The notes: generated by a model from the letters alone, not told the origin. Counted from the stretch's first letter, positions 16,761-27,035 are shown. The stretch: DNA of 64,000 nt from Acidaminococcus sp050873445 (GCF_050873445.1 NZ_JBNMIU010000006.1:1-64000); one strand, 5' to 3'. Made by a program: numbers and translations.

Positions 16761-19700
16761 TTGTTGGACGTAAATAAATTTCATTCTATGAGAATCGGTC
16801 TGGCGTCCCCCGAGAAGATCAGAGCCTGGTCTCACGGGGAAGTCACCAAACCGGAAACCATCAACTATAGAACCCTGAAACCGGAACGGGATGGTCTGTT
16901 CTGCGAACGGATCTTTGGACCGACCAAAGACTGGGAATGCCATTGCGGCAAGTACAAACGCATCCGTTATAAAGGTGTGGTCTGCGACAAATGCGGTGTG
17001 GAAGTCACCCGTTCCAAAGTCCGTCGTGACCGGATGGGCTCCATCGAACTGGCCGCTCCTGTTTCCCACATCTGGTATTTCAAAGGGATCCCCTGCCGGA
17101 TGGGCGCCATCCTGGACATCGGGCAAAGAGCCCTGGAAAAGGTCCTGTACTTTGCCAGCTACATCGTGCTGGATCCGGGCGATACCAACCTGACCAAGAA
17201 ACAGCTGCTGACCGAAGCCGAATACCAGGAAAAACTGGATGAATACGGGCCCACCTTCCGGGTGGGCATGGGTGCAGAAGCCATCAAGGAACTGCTCCAT
17301 GAAATCAACGTACCGGAACTGACCAAGGAACTGCGGGCTGCTCTGAAGACTGAAACCAGCCTCCAGAAGAGACGGAACATTGTCCGCCGCCTGGATGTAT
17401 GCGAAGCCTTCCTGAAGAGCGGCAACAAGCCGGAATGGATGATCATGGATGTCATCCCCGTCATCCCTCCTGACCTGCGCCCCATGGTCCAGCTGGACGG
17501 CGGCCGGTTCGCTACTTCCGACCTGAACGATCTGTACCGCCGGGTCATCAACCGGAACAACCGTCTGAAACGGCTGCAGGAACTGCAGGCTCCGGACATT
17601 ATCGTCCGGAACGAAAAGCGGATGCTGCAGGAAGCCGTCGATGCTCTGATCGATAACGGCCGCCGCGGCCGTGCCGTAACGGGCCCCGGCACCCGTCCCC
17701 TGAAGTCCCTGTCCGATATGCTGAAGGGCAAACAGGGCCGTTTCCGTCAGAACCTGCTGGGGAAACGTGTGGACTACTCCGGCCGTAGCGTAATCGTGGT
17801 CGGTCCTGAAATGAAGATGCACCAGTGCGGTCTTCCGAAAGAAATGGCACTGGAACTGTTCAAGCCTTTCGTCATGAAGCGGTTGGTGGAAACCGGCGCT
17901 GCCACCAACATCAAGAGCGCAAAACGGATGGTGGAACGGGCCACCGACGCTGTGTGGGATGTACTGGAAGACGTCATCAAAGAACATCCTGTCCTGCTGA
18001 ACCGTGCTCCGACCCTGCACCGTCTGGGTATCCAGGCTTTTGAACCGATCCTGTCCGAAGGCCGTGCCATCAAACTGCATCCTCTGGTCTGCACTCCTTT
18101 CAACGCCGACTTCGATGGTGACCAGATGGCTGTCCATCTGCCGCTGTCTGCCGAAGCCCAGGCGGAAGCCCGTGTGCTGATCATGAGTGTCAACAACATC
18201 CTGGCACCCAAAGACGGCAAACCCATCACCGTTCCTACCCAGGATATGGTTCTGGGGGCTTACTACCTGACCATCTTCAAGGATGGGGCCAAGGGCGAAG
18301 GCCGCCGTTTCATCAGCTTCGATGAAGCCCGTCTGGCTTACTTCAACCATGTCATCGATCTGCAGGCCCGGATCAAAGTCAAGGTTCCCAATGCGGAAAT
18401 TTTCCCGGAAACCTCCGACAAGGGCGAAAGTCTGGTCACCACGTCCATGGGCAACATCATCTACAACAGCGAACTGCCTGTGGAAATGCGGTACTACTCC
18501 AAACAGGAAGACGGTACCTGGCTGCTGGGTAAACTGATCGACAAGAAGGAACTGGGCCGTCTGGTTGCCAAGGCTCACAAGCTGTACGGCAACTTCGGTA
18601 CCGCCCGTGTCCTGGATATCGTCAAGAAACTGGGTTACGACAACGCCTGCAAATCCGGTCTGTCCATTGCCGCTTCCGATATCAAGATCCCGAAGGAAAA
18701 GGCTTCCATCCTGGCCGCTGCTGAAAAGCAGGTCGACAAAGTGGAATCCATCTTCAACCGAGGCCTCATGAGCGATGACGAACGGTACCGCAAGGTCATC
18801 GCCATCTGGGATAAAGCAACGGAAGACGTAGCCAACGCCCTGATGAAGAACACCATGGATCCGTTCAACCCGGTATACATGATGGCCAACTCCGGTGCCC
18901 GTGGTAACATCCAGCAGATCCGTCAGCTGGCTGGTATGCGTGGTCTGATGGCTGACCCTTCCGGCCGGATCATCGACCGCCCGATCAAATCCAACTTCCG
19001 TGAAGGGCTGACCATTTTGGAATACTTCATTTCTTCCCACGGCGCCCGGAAAGGTCTGACCGATACCGCACTGCGGACCGCCGACTCTGGTTACCTGACC
19101 CGTCGTCTGGTAGACGTGGCCCAGGACGTTATCGTCCGGGAAGAAGACTGCGATGTGACCGGCATGAACCTGGTACGGGAACGGGCGCGCTTCTGCAAGT
19201 CCGTCCTGGGGTCCAGCCAGCATAAGCTGAAGGATTACGCCGTAGGCCGTACCCTGGCCGCCAGCGTGCTGAATCCGGAAGATGGTTCCATCCTGGCCGA
19301 AGCAGACACCCTGGTGAGCGAAGAAGTCTTCGACCGCCTGATTGCTGCCAAGATCCTGGAAATCAGCCTGTATCCGGCTGATGAAGAAAGCAACGAAGAA
19401 CCGGAAGTGCTGAAGATCAACGTCCCTGAAGACAAGGTCAAGGCTGCTTTCCGTGAACATATGACTCACCATTTCCTGAACAAACAGGTGGAAGAAGATA
19501 TCGTCAACAGTGAAGATAAAGTCCTGGCCAAGGCCGGTGACAAATTCACCGCTGATGTGATCGAAGCCATCCTGGCCGATGGAACGGTGAAGGAACTGAA
19601 GATCCGCAACAACGAAGTGGACGGCGTGTATGTAGAAGCCATCACCGCCGGCAAGAACAAGAGCACCGTGCTGGAAACCCTGCGTGACCGTCTGGTTGGC

Positions 19701-20798
19701 CGTACCCTGGCCGAAGACATCGCTGACAAGGACGGCAAGGTCATCTACCACATCAATGACTACATCACCGAAGATATGGCTGATGTGATCGCTGACCTGC
19801 GGGAGAAAGTCAAGATCCGTTCCGTACTGACCTGCAAATCCCACTTCGGCGTATGCCGGGCCTGCTACGGCCGGAACCTGGCCACTGCCAAGAAGGTGGA
19901 AGTGGGCGAAGCCGTCGGCACCATCGCTGCTCAGGCTATCGGTGAACCTGGTACCCAGCTGACCATGAGAACGTTCCACACCGGCGGTGTTGCTGGTGCT
20001 GACGATATCACCCAGGGTCTTCCCCGTGTCGAGGAACTGTTCGAAGCACGGAAACCGAAACATCCCGGTATCCTGTCCGAAGTGGCCGGTACTGTGGAAA
20101 TCCAGGAAAAAGAAGAAGGCCGTTTCATCATCATCCACAAGGAAGATGGTACGGACGAAACCTATCACATCCCCTATGGCGCCAAGATCCATGTGGCTGA
20201 CGGCGACAAGGTGGAAGTGGGCGACCGCCTGACCGAAGGTTCCCTGAACCCTCACGACATCCTGCGGATTTCCGGCCCTGCCGCTACCCGTCATTACCTG
20301 GTACAACAGGTGCTGGGCGTTTACAAATCCCAGGGCGTGGAAATCAACGACAAGCACGTGGAAGTCATGGTCCGTCAGATGATGCGGAAATACAAGATCG
20401 ATGAAGCCGGCGACACCAACATGCTGCCGGGCTCCGTAGTGGATATTGCCCAATTCGAAGACGAGAACGACGAAGTGCTGGCAGAAGGGAAACAACCGGC
20501 TACCGGTCATCCCATCCTGCTGGGGATCACCAAGGCATCCCTGGCTACGGATTCCTTCCTGTCCGCCGCTTCCTTCCAGGAAACCACCCGGAACCTGACC
20601 GATGCCGCCATCAAAGGCAAGGTGGATCCGCTGCTGGGCCTGAAAGAAAACGTCATCATCGGCAAACTGATCCCTGCCGGGACCGGTATGCCCAAGTACC
20701 GCAACATTCAGTTGAAGCTCCATCATCCGGTGGAATCGGCTGCCGAAGAAGCGCCTGCTGACGCAGTCTCCACGGACGAACAGCAGCCGGAGGCATAA
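16761..20798 (+). CDS. rpoC: DNA-directed RNA polymerase beta' subunit
   Basis: 1345 residues, starting at TTG 16761 or 16764 (LLDVNKF..., as in Bacillus rpoC, which also uses TTG), behind AAGGAGTGAG. The N-terminal zinc site has CHCGKYKRIRYKGVVCDKCG (about 59-78). The catalytic NADFDGDQM with the Mg-binding aspartates is at about 448-456. The second Zn site has CKSHFGVCRACYG (about 1023). The bridge helix and trigger loop regions are intact. It lies 16 bases after rpoB and is co-transcribed. It lacks the large beta'-insert of Proteobacteria, as in Firmicutes. Confidence 0.98.
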   Translation: MLDVNKFHSMRIGLASPEKIRAWSHGEVTKPETINYRTLKPERDGLFCERIFGPTKDWECHCGKYKRIRYKGVVCDKCGVEVTRSKVRRDRMGSIELAAPVSHIWYFKGIPCRMGAILDIGQRALEKVLYFASYIVLDPGDTNLTKKQLLTEAEYQEKLDEYGPTFRVGMGAEAIKELLHEINVPELTKELRAALKTETSLQKRRNIVRRLDVCEAFLKSGNKPEWMIMDVIPVIPPDLRPMVQLDGGRFATSDLNDLYRRVINRNNRLKRLQELQAPDIIVRNEKRMLQEAVDALIDNGRRGRAVTGPGTRPLKSLSDMLKGKQGRFRQNLLGKRVDYSGRSVIVVGPEMKMHQCGLPKEMALELFKPFVMKRLVETGAATNIKSAKRMVERATDAVWDVLEDVIKEHPVLLNRAPTLHRLGIQAFEPILSEGRAIKLHPLVCTPFNADFDGDQMAVHLPLSAEAQAEARVLIMSVNNILAPKDGKPITVPTQDMVLGAYYLTIFKDGAKGEGRRFISFDEARLAYFNHVIDLQARIKVKVPNAEIFPETSDKGESLVTTSMGNIIYNSELPVEMRYYSKQEDGTWLLGKLIDKKELGRLVAKAHKLYGNFGTARVLDIVKKLGYDNACKSGLSIAASDIKIPKEKASILAAAEKQVDKVESIFNRGLMSDDERYRKVIAIWDKATEDVANALMKNTMDPFNPVYMMANSGARGNIQQIRQLAGMRGLMADPSGRIIDRPIKSNFREGLTILEYFISSHGARKGLTDTALRTADSGYLTRRLVDVAQDVIVREEDCDVTGMNLVRERARFCKSVLGSSQHKLKDYAVGRTLAASVLNPEDGSILAEADTLVSEEVFDRLIAAKILEISLYPADEESNEEPEVLKINVPEDKVKAAFREHMTHHFLNKQVEEDIVNSEDKVLAKAGDKFTADVIEAILADGTVKELKIRNNEVDGVYVEAITAGKNKSTVLETLRDRLVGRTLAEDIADKDGKVIYHINDYITEDMADVIADLREKVKIRSVLTCKSHFGVCRACYGRNLATAKKVEVGEAVGTIAAQAIGEPGTQLTMRTFHTGGVAGADDITQGLPRVEELFEARKPKHPGILSEVAGTVEIQEKEEGRFIIIHKEDGTDETYHIPYGAKIHVADGDKVEVGDRLTEGSLNPHDILRISGPAATRHYLVQQVLGVYKSQGVEINDKHVEVMVRQMMRKYKIDEAGDTNMLPGSVVDIAQFEDENDEVLAEGKQPATGHPILLGITKASLATDSFLSAASFQETTRNLTDAAIKGKVDPLLGLKENVIIGKLIPAGTGMPKYRNIQLKLHHPVESAAEEAPADAVSTDEQQPEA

Positions 20799-20833
20799 GG
20801 ACCAGTTCCTGGTCTGCAGTCCGCAGCCATAGG

Positions 20834-20879
20834 AAACCGCTATAACTATCATTTATTGATGGTTATAGCGGTTTTTTTA
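20834..20879 (+). terminator. Terminator of rpoBC
   Basis: AAACCGCTATAACTATC and GATGGTTATAGCGGTTT form a long stem with a short ATTTATT loop, followed by a T7 run. Confidence 0.95.
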
Positions 20880-20963
20880 CGCAAATTTTACAGAGCAGAA
20901 CCAGGAAATAACAGAAGACTTCTATAATACAAAATGGATTTTATGGATGATGGGAGAGGTTGC

Positions 20964-21933
20964 ATGGAAATCTTGTTACAGAATATTACGAAGGCTTATG
21001 GGGAAAAGCCGGTGCTTCGGGGCATTTCGCTGCAGGTCCGGGAGCACAGCCTGACTACGCTGCTGGGGCCGTCCGGCTGCGGCAAGACCACACTGCTGCG
21101 CATCCTGGCCGGCCTGGAGACCCCGGATAGGGGGGACATCTTCCTGGGGGACCGGTGCGTATGTTCCTGTGCGAAAAATCTTTGGGTGCCGCCGGAAAAA
21201 CGGGGTATCGGGTTCGTTTTCCAGGATTTTGCCCTGTGGCCCCATATGACAGTCTTTGAAAATGTGGCTTTCGGGCTCCGTGCCCAGGGACGTACAGAAA
21301 ATCTGAAACAGGAAGTGGAACGGGCCCTGTCCCTGGTGCAGCTGAAAGAGTTGTCCGGCCGGTACCCTTCAGAGCTATCCGGGGGACAGCAGCAGCGAGT
21401 GGCTTTTGCCCGGGCCATTGTCCTGCGGCCGGAGTGCATTTTATTCGATGAACCCCTTTCGGCGCTGGACGCCTTGCTGCGGGTGCAGATGCGCCAGGAA
21501 CTGCGGAACCTGGTGACCCGGCTGGGCATTACGGCAGTCTTCGTGACCCATGACCAGGAAGAGGCCATGAGCGTCAGCGATACCATTGCCGTACTCCAGG
21601 ATGGGGCAGTGGAACAGGTGGGAACGCCCCAGGAGTTGTATGATCATCCGCACACTCTGTTCACGGCCCGTTTCATCGGTAAGGGGAACTGGCTGGATGA
21701 GCATAGTTTATTCCGCCCGGAAAAGGCCAGCCGGGAACCGGTGCCTGGTGCCCGGGCCTTTGCTGCGAAGGTCAGCGGATGCAATTTCCTGGGGCATACC
21801 TGGCAGCTGCAACTGGACTGGCAGGGCCGGGAATAACTGGTGGAGTCAGGCACCGGCCCCGCTGGGAACGGAACTTACGCTGTATGTGCCTGAACGGGCA
21901 TTATTGCATATTGGAAAGGAAGGAAATCTATGA
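20964..21933 (+). pseudogene. fbpC: Fe(III)-type ABC transporter ATPase, frameshifted near its C-terminus
   Basis: An intact nucleotide-binding domain starts at ATG 20964 (after GGGAGAGG): Walker A GPSGCGKTT, LSGGQQQRVAFARAI, CILFDEPLSALDAL, VTHDQEEAM. The frame stops at 21836, about 290 residues, inside the TOBE domain. The next frame continues the domain (NNWWSQAPAPLGTELTLYVP, ALLHIGKEG) and stops at 21933, overlapping the next start codon as expected of an operon. One base has therefore been gained, or two lost, near 21780-21840. The core ATPase could still work without the TOBE end. It belongs with the binding protein and permease that follow. Confidence 0.75.
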
Positions 21934-22937
21934 TGAACTGGAAGAAAACAGCGACGATCCTTTTATCGGCCTGCCTGTGCCTGAGCCTGGCGGCCTGCGG
22001 CACCAAGACGGAAAAGGAAGCGGCTCCGGTGGCTTCTGCGGAAAAGAAGGTGACGGTCTATATGCCTTCTCCGGCCGGCCTTTCCAAGAAACTGGCCCAG
22101 GGCTTTGAGAAGAAGACAGGCATTAAGGTGGAAACCTTCCAGGGGACTACAGGGGAGATCCTGGCTCGGCTGGAAGCAGAAAAGAACAATCCGGCGGCGG
22201 ATGTGGTGATCCTGGCGTCCTGGAGTGACGGGCTGGAACTGAAAAAACAGGGCGGCCTGCAGGTCTACGTCCCCAAGAACAGCGATAAGCTGGTGAAGGG
22301 CTGGATGGATCCGGATCATCAGCTCATCGGGTACAGTGCTTCGGCCGTGGGCGTCATCTACAATACCCGGCTGTATCCCAAACTGGATGTGGACTGGAGC
22401 GAACTGGCCGATCCCCAGTACAAGGATAAGCTGGCCATCCCGGATCCGGAAAAATCCGGTGCCTGCAAGGACTTTCTGGCCGGTTATGTGAACAAGTACG
22501 GCTGGTCGGCGCTGGAAGGCATGGCGAAGAACGGCATGAAGGTGCCGGGCGCCAACAAGGCAGCCCTGGAAGCGGTGACTACCGGTGAAGTGGGCATCCT
22601 GGTTGCCGGCGTAGATTACAATGCCTATGTGGCCAAGAAGAAGGGTGAACCTCTGGACATCTACTATCCCAAGAGCGGGACCATCGTGAACCCGCGCCCG
22701 GCCATGATCCTGGCCAGGGCGCCCCATGCGGACAATGCCAAACTGTTCATGGACTATCTGCTTTCGGACGAAGCCCAGCAGCTGGTGGCCGATGCCTGTC
22801 TGCTGCCCGGCCGCAGCGACGTGAAGGCCAAGGGGACCCAGCTGGCGGATATCCCGCAGATTACGCCGGAATGGGACAAGATGATGGCGATTGCGGCAAA
22901 AGCCGCAGCCCGGTTGAACGAACTGTGCAAGCGCTGA
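21930..22937 (+). CDS. fbpA: Fe(III)-type ABC transporter substrate-binding lipoprotein
   Basis: 335 residues. It has a lipoprotein signal with lipobox LAAC (Cys about 25). It is a class of extracellular solute-binding protein like FbpA/AfuA: KVTVYMPSPAGLSKKLAQGF, FQGTTGEILARLEAEKNNPA, YSASAVGVIYN and the LLPGRSDV end. FbpA binds free or anion-chelated Fe3+ through two Tyr; some relatives bind phosphonates or sugars phosphates, so the ligand is inferred from neighbours. The first ATG (21930) overlaps the restored fbpC stop; a second ATG follows at 21933. Confidence 0.85.
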   Translation: MMNWKKTATILLSACLCLSLAACGTKTEKEAAPVASAEKKVTVYMPSPAGLSKKLAQGFEKKTGIKVETFQGTTGEILARLEAEKNNPAADVVILASWSDGLELKKQGGLQVYVPKNSDKLVKGWMDPDHQLIGYSASAVGVIYNTRLYPKLDVDWSELADPQYKDKLAIPDPEKSGACKDFLAGYVNKYGWSALEGMAKNGMKVPGANKAALEAVTTGEVGILVAGVDYNAYVAKKKGEPLDIYYPKSGTIVNPRPAMILARAPHADNAKLFMDYLLSDEAQQLVADACLLPGRSDVKAKGTQLADIPQITPEWDKMMAIAAKAAARLNELCKR

Positions 22938-22953
22938 GAAGTGGGGTGAAAGC

Positions 22954-24612
22954 ATGAAAAATGGCTGGCAATGGCTGCCCGCTCTCTGTATTGTGGCAGT
23001 CCTGATCCTGCTGATCGGCGCCCCCTTAGCAGATGTATTTGTCAAGGCGGTCATCATCGATGATCGTCTTGATTTTTCCTATGCCCTGGCCACACTGGCC
23101 GAGCCGGGGAACGGGCAGATGATCGCCAATTCTCTGCTGCTGGGGCTGCTGGTGGTATTGGTTTCCACTGTATGGGCAGTATCGGTGGCTTATGTATTGT
23201 CCCGGACGGAACTGGCCAGGAAACGCTGGCTGGATATCCTGTTCCTGGTGCCTTTCATGACGCCGCCTTATATCGCGTCCATGGGCTGGATTTTGTTCAT
23301 GCAGAAACGGGGACTGTTTGCCCAGTTGTTCCCGGCTTTTCCGGCGGGCATCCCGGCCTTTTTCAGCCTGGGCGGACTGGTGCTGGTCATGAGCCTGCAC
23401 ATCTTTCCCTTCCTCATGATCCTGCTGAAGAATGCCATGCTGCGGATCCCGCCTTCTCTGGAGGAAGCTGGGGCTGTGGTGGGGGCTGGACCGGGATTGC
23501 GGCTGCGGGAAATCTTCCTGCCGCTGCTCACCGGCAACTATGCCATCGGCGCTCTGCTGGTATTTGTGAAGACCATTTCCGAATATGGGACTCCGTATAC
23601 CCTGGGACGGCGCATCGGATTCGATGTGTTTACCACCCATATCCACCGGTATGCGGCCATCGCACCCATTTCCTTTGGCAAGGCAGCCGTGCTGTCCTCC
23701 GTGCTGGTGGGCATCTGCCTGGTACTGTGGCTGCTGCAGAACCTCATCACCTGGCGGCACCAGTATGCCCTGGTGAGCGGCAAAGGGGTGCGGCAGGCGT
23801 TCAAAAAATTGTCTCCACTGGAAAAAATCGCTGCCTGGGGCCTTTTGACCGGTATTTTTTCCCTGGCGGTAGGTGTTCCGTATTTTTCCGTCCTGACCAC
23901 ATCGCTGATCAAGCTCCGGGGATATGGCCTGGCGGCGGGCAATTTTACGCTGCAGCATTACTGGGAGCTGCTGGGGAGCAGTGAAGAAGCTCTGGAGGCC
24001 ATCGGCAACAGTTTTGCCGTGGCCGGGCTCGCGGCTACCCTGTGTGCCCTGCTGGGTACGGTGGTGGTGCTGCTGGTCCGCAGCCTGCCCCTGCGGCCGG
24101 GCAAGGTGCTGGAAGGGCTGAGCCTGCTGCCGGAAATGCTGCCGGGCATCGTACTGGTCATAGGGCTCATGCTGTTCTGGAATGATGTCTATGATATCCT
24201 GCCGCTGTACAATACCCGGGCTATCCTGGTGGTGGCGTATACGGCCCTGTTCCTGCCCTATACAGTGCAGTATGTGACCAGTGCGTTTTCCCAGATCAAT
24301 TCCAACCTGCTGGCGGCAGGGAGAGTGTTTGGGGGCAGTCCATCGTATATCTTCCGGCGGATCACCTGTCCGCTGCTGCTTCGGGGCATCGGTGCCGGGT
24401 GGATGATGACGTTCATCATTTCCGCACGGGAGCTGGTGGCACCCAGCTTGATCGCTCCGCCGGATATGCTGGTGATCTCCACGTTCATCATGCGGGAATT
24501 CGAACAGGGCAGTGTTTCCCTGGGCATGTGCATGGCCGTGCTGTGCATCCTGCTGACCACCGGTACATTACTGGTACTGAGGGTGGCAGGGGGAAAAAGA
24601 AAGGGGGTGTGA
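22954..24612 (+). CDS. fbpB: Fe(III)-type ABC transporter permease, two fused permease domains
   Basis: 552 residues, the length of FbpB/SfuB, which hold two BPD-transport domains (about residues 60-265 and 340-545) and about 12 membrane helices. Two EAA-type loops are seen: LEEAGAVVGAGPGLRLREIF and AGRVFGGSPSYIFRRITCPL. It starts at ATG 22954 after GTGGGGTG, 16 bases after fbpA. It completes an ATPase-binding protein-permease importer. Confidence 0.92.
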   Translation: MKNGWQWLPALCIVAVLILLIGAPLADVFVKAVIIDDRLDFSYALATLAEPGNGQMIANSLLLGLLVVLVSTVWAVSVAYVLSRTELARKRWLDILFLVPFMTPPYIASMGWILFMQKRGLFAQLFPAFPAGIPAFFSLGGLVLVMSLHIFPFLMILLKNAMLRIPPSLEEAGAVVGAGPGLRLREIFLPLLTGNYAIGALLVFVKTISEYGTPYTLGRRIGFDVFTTHIHRYAAIAPISFGKAAVLSSVLVGICLVLWLLQNLITWRHQYALVSGKGVRQAFKKLSPLEKIAAWGLLTGIFSLAVGVPYFSVLTTSLIKLRGYGLAAGNFTLQHYWELLGSSEEALEAIGNSFAVAGLAATLCALLGTVVVLLVRSLPLRPGKVLEGLSLLPEMLPGIVLVIGLMLFWNDVYDILPLYNTRAILVVAYTALFLPYTVQYVTSAFSQINSNLLAAGRVFGGSPSYIFRRITCPLLLRGIGAGWMMTFIISARELVAPSLIAPPDMLVISTFIMREFEQGSVSLGMCMAVLCILLTTGTLLVLRVAGGKRKGV

Positions 24613-24638
24613 AATTTTCACGCCCTCTTTCTTTCTAA
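24597..24638. terminator. Terminator between fbpB and the NERD-like gene
   Basis: AAGAAAGGGGGTG pairs with CACGCCCTCTTTCTT around GAAATTTT. It serves convergent genes. Confidence 0.8.
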
Positions 24639-24679
24639 TGTCTGTATAATCTCTTTCTACATCTTTTCCGCCACCGGCT

Positions 24680-25255
24680 TCAGTTGCGCTTTTTGATCCA
24701 CTTTTTCAGCTCGGCTACGGACAGGACGTGTTCCCTGGCTCCTTCATCCAGCTTGAAGGTGGGTTCGGCGTAATTGTCAGCGCAGACCACAAAGGTGTGG
24801 ATGGAGGAAAGCGGCGTTTTGGCCGCGTCCAGCTGTTTTTTGGCGGTTTCTCTGTCTTTTTCCAGCGCCATCAGGGGATTCGGGACCTGATGGCTTTCAG
24901 AATTGTCACTAATCGTCCATTGTTCACTCCGTTCCGAACCTTGTATTCTGTATCCATGATACACAACTTCCAGGAGGAGCAGGTCCCCGGGCAGGCGGAT
25001 CCACAGAGGATTCCGTCCGTTTGGGACGGAATCCTCTGTAATTTCCTGATAATCTCCTTTAGAAGCAGATTTAATGGCTTTCAGCACTCGTTTCCTCGCT
25101 CCTTCAGGCGTCCTGGCTTTTTTCAGCTTTTGGGTCCAGAGCCAGAAAAGCATGGCACCTCCTGCCAGTACCAGCCCGAAAATCAGGTACTCTTTTAAAG
25201 AATGTAGTTTCCAAATGGTCATATGGGGGAAAATCTGTATCAAAACCTCGTCCAT
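24680..25255 (-). CDS. Membrane-anchored NERD-like domain protein
   Basis: 191 residues. A short N-terminus precedes one membrane helix (EYLIFGLVLAGGAMLFWLW, about 22-40), then a basic linker. The domain at about 75-190 has the order expected of NERD (nuclease-related) domains: LLLLEVVYHGYRIQGS (where NERD has IEVKN..G.I.G), QWTI, VPNPLMALEKD (matching NPl.Q) and IHTFVVCAD. The canonical Asp and Lys of a nuclease site are not obvious, so activity is doubtful. It is monocistronic and unlinked by function to its neighbours. Confidence 0.6.
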   Translation of the reverse strand: MDEVLIQIFPHMTIWKLHSLKEYLIFGLVLAGGAMLFWLWTQKLKKARTPEGARKRVLKAIKSASKGDYQEITEDSVPNGRNPLWIRLPGDLLLLEVVYHGYRIQGSERSEQWTISDNSESHQVPNPLMALEKDRETAKKQLDAAKTPLSSIHTFVVCADNYAEPTFKLDEGAREHVLSVAELKKWIKKRN

Positions 25256-25490
25256 AATGGGTGAACCGTCCTTTCTGCATTACAAGTTTATAAGAGAAAA
25301 GTTGTACAAATTATAACATAAAGAATGTATACAAGTCCAGAGGGCCTGAAACGCTGGACAAGCCGGATAAATGATGGTATTATATAAACAATCTACTGAT
25401 AAAAGATAAAAATGTTTGATGTTTTGGCTGCAGCACAGCAATCCTATGCTGTGTGTAGTATAGAAAATCTTTTAAGGGGGTTGTCATTCT

Positions 25491-27035
25491 ATGGTTGCAA
25501 AAAACGCAGCAAAGCAAACCTGGGTGGACCGTTTCCTGAATACTATCGAAACGGTATGTAACAAATTGCCGCCACCCGCTATCCTGTTCGTGGTATTATT
25601 CATAATTACGGCTGTAATCGGGGCCGGGCTCACATCCACCGGCTTCAGTCTGACCAACCCGGCAACGGGGAAGGCTGTGGTTTCCCAGAACCTGTTTTCC
25701 AAAGCTGGGGTCCAGTGGCTGCTGACCAATCTGGTCAAGAACTTCACCGGATTCGCTCCTTTGGGCCTGGTCATCACCATGACTATGGCCATCGGCTTCT
25801 GTGAAGAAGCCGGATTCCTGGAAGCCCTTCTCCGTGGTTCCATGAAAAATGTGCCGCCCAACATTGTTCCGTATCTGGTTGCTTTCCTGGGCACCTGCGG
25901 GAACATCGCTTCGGATACGGCTATGATCGTCATTCCGCCGCTGGCAGCCATTGTGTACATCGGGGTCAAGAAACACCCGGTCATCGGCATGATGGTGGGG
26001 TATGCCGGGGCCCAGGCCGGGTTTACCGCCAATCTTCTGGTGGCCGGTACCGACTCCCTGCTGCAGGGCCTGACAAACCAGGCCATTGCTGCATTCCTGG
26101 GTAAGGAAGGCGCCTTCGTGGTGGATGTAACCTGTAACTGGTACTTCATGTTCGTTTCCACCTTCCTGTGCGCTCTGGTCATCGGCTGGGTTTCCGTCCA
26201 TATTATCGAACCTCGGTTCCCCAAATATGAAGGAGCCGAAATGGAAGACTCCAAAGTTGACATCACCCCTGTGGAAAAGAAGGGAATCCATCGGGCTGCC
26301 CTGGCCATGCTGCTGTACATCATCATTGTGATCATCGGTTTCAAGGCCCAGGTCCTGTCCAAAGACGGCGTGACTGTGGTCGGTTCCATGATGCTGAAAG
26401 GCCTGATCCCGCTGTTGTTCTTCCTGTTCTCCATCGGTGGTATCACCTATGGGTACAGCGTGGGCAAGTTCACCAAGATCAAGGACGTGAACGCCGCCAT
26501 GGTAAAACAAATGAGCGGCATGGGTGCCTATGTGGTGTTCTGCTTCTTCTGCGGCCAGTTCCAGGGTTTGTTTAACTGGACCAAGCTGGGTACGCTGCTG
26601 GCTATCAGCGGTGCCAACTTCCTGAAGGATGTGGGCTTTACCGGCCTGCCTATGTGCATTGCGTTCATCCTGGTGACCGCCTGCATCAATATCTTCGTAT
26701 CTTCCGGCTCCGCCAAGTGGGCCATCCTGGCACCGATTTTCGTGCCCATGTTCATGCTGATGGGCTATCACCCCGGATTTGCACAGTTACTGTATCGGCT
26801 GGGTGACTCCCCGGGTAACTGCTTCACCCCCATGAGTCCGTACATCTGGATGATCCTGAGCGTAGCCCAGGAAAAATACATGCCGGATTGTGCCATCGGT
26901 ACGCTGATTGCCAATATGATCCCCATTGCTGTGGCTTTGCAGATCGCCTGGATCATCTTCCTGGTGGCCTGGGTCATGCTGGGCCTGCCCATCGGACCTG
27001 GTGTGGGTCTGGCTCTGCCGGCCGGGATCCTGTAA
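25491..27035 (+). CDS. AbgT-family transporter, first copy
   Basis: 514 residues, about 11-13 predicted membrane helices. AbgT-family proteins take up p-aminobenzoyl-glutamate or export antimetabolites. Conserved segments include FVVLFIITAVIGAGL, FTGFAPLGLVITMTMAIGFC, NIASDTAMIVIPPLAA, SSGSAKWAILAPIFVPMFM and GDSPGNCFTPMSPYIWM. The start is at ATG 25491 after AAGGGGG. It has a 235-base upstream region with a perfect 7-bp hairpin (25434-25440/25447-25453). The true substrate here is open; in amino-acid fermenters such paralogues may carry peptide-like or dicarboxylate substrates. Confidence 0.88.
   Translation: MVAKNAAKQTWVDRFLNTIETVCNKLPPPAILFVVLFIITAVIGAGLTSTGFSLTNPATGKAVVSQNLFSKAGVQWLLTNLVKNFTGFAPLGLVITMTMAIGFCEEAGFLEALLRGSMKNVPPNIVPYLVAFLGTCGNIASDTAMIVIPPLAAIVYIGVKKHPVIGMMVGYAGAQAGFTANLLVAGTDSLLQGLTNQAIAAFLGKEGAFVVDVTCNWYFMFVSTFLCALVIGWVSVHIIEPRFPKYEGAEMEDSKVDITPVEKKGIHRAALAMLLYIIIVIIGFKAQVLSKDGVTVVGSMMLKGLIPLLFFLFSIGGITYGYSVGKFTKIKDVNAAMVKQMSGMGAYVVFCFFCGQFQGLFNWTKLGTLLAISGANFLKDVGFTGLPMCIAFILVTACINIFVSSGSAKWAILAPIFVPMFMLMGYHPGFAQLLYRLGDSPGNCFTPMSPYIWMILSVAQEKYMPDCAIGTLIANMIPIAVALQIAWIIFLVAWVMLGLPIGPGVGLALPAGIL

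Noticed and set aside
16410..20852. Open minus-strand frame of 1480 codons opposite rpoC
   Set aside because: Same reason: a by-product of rpoC codon usage.
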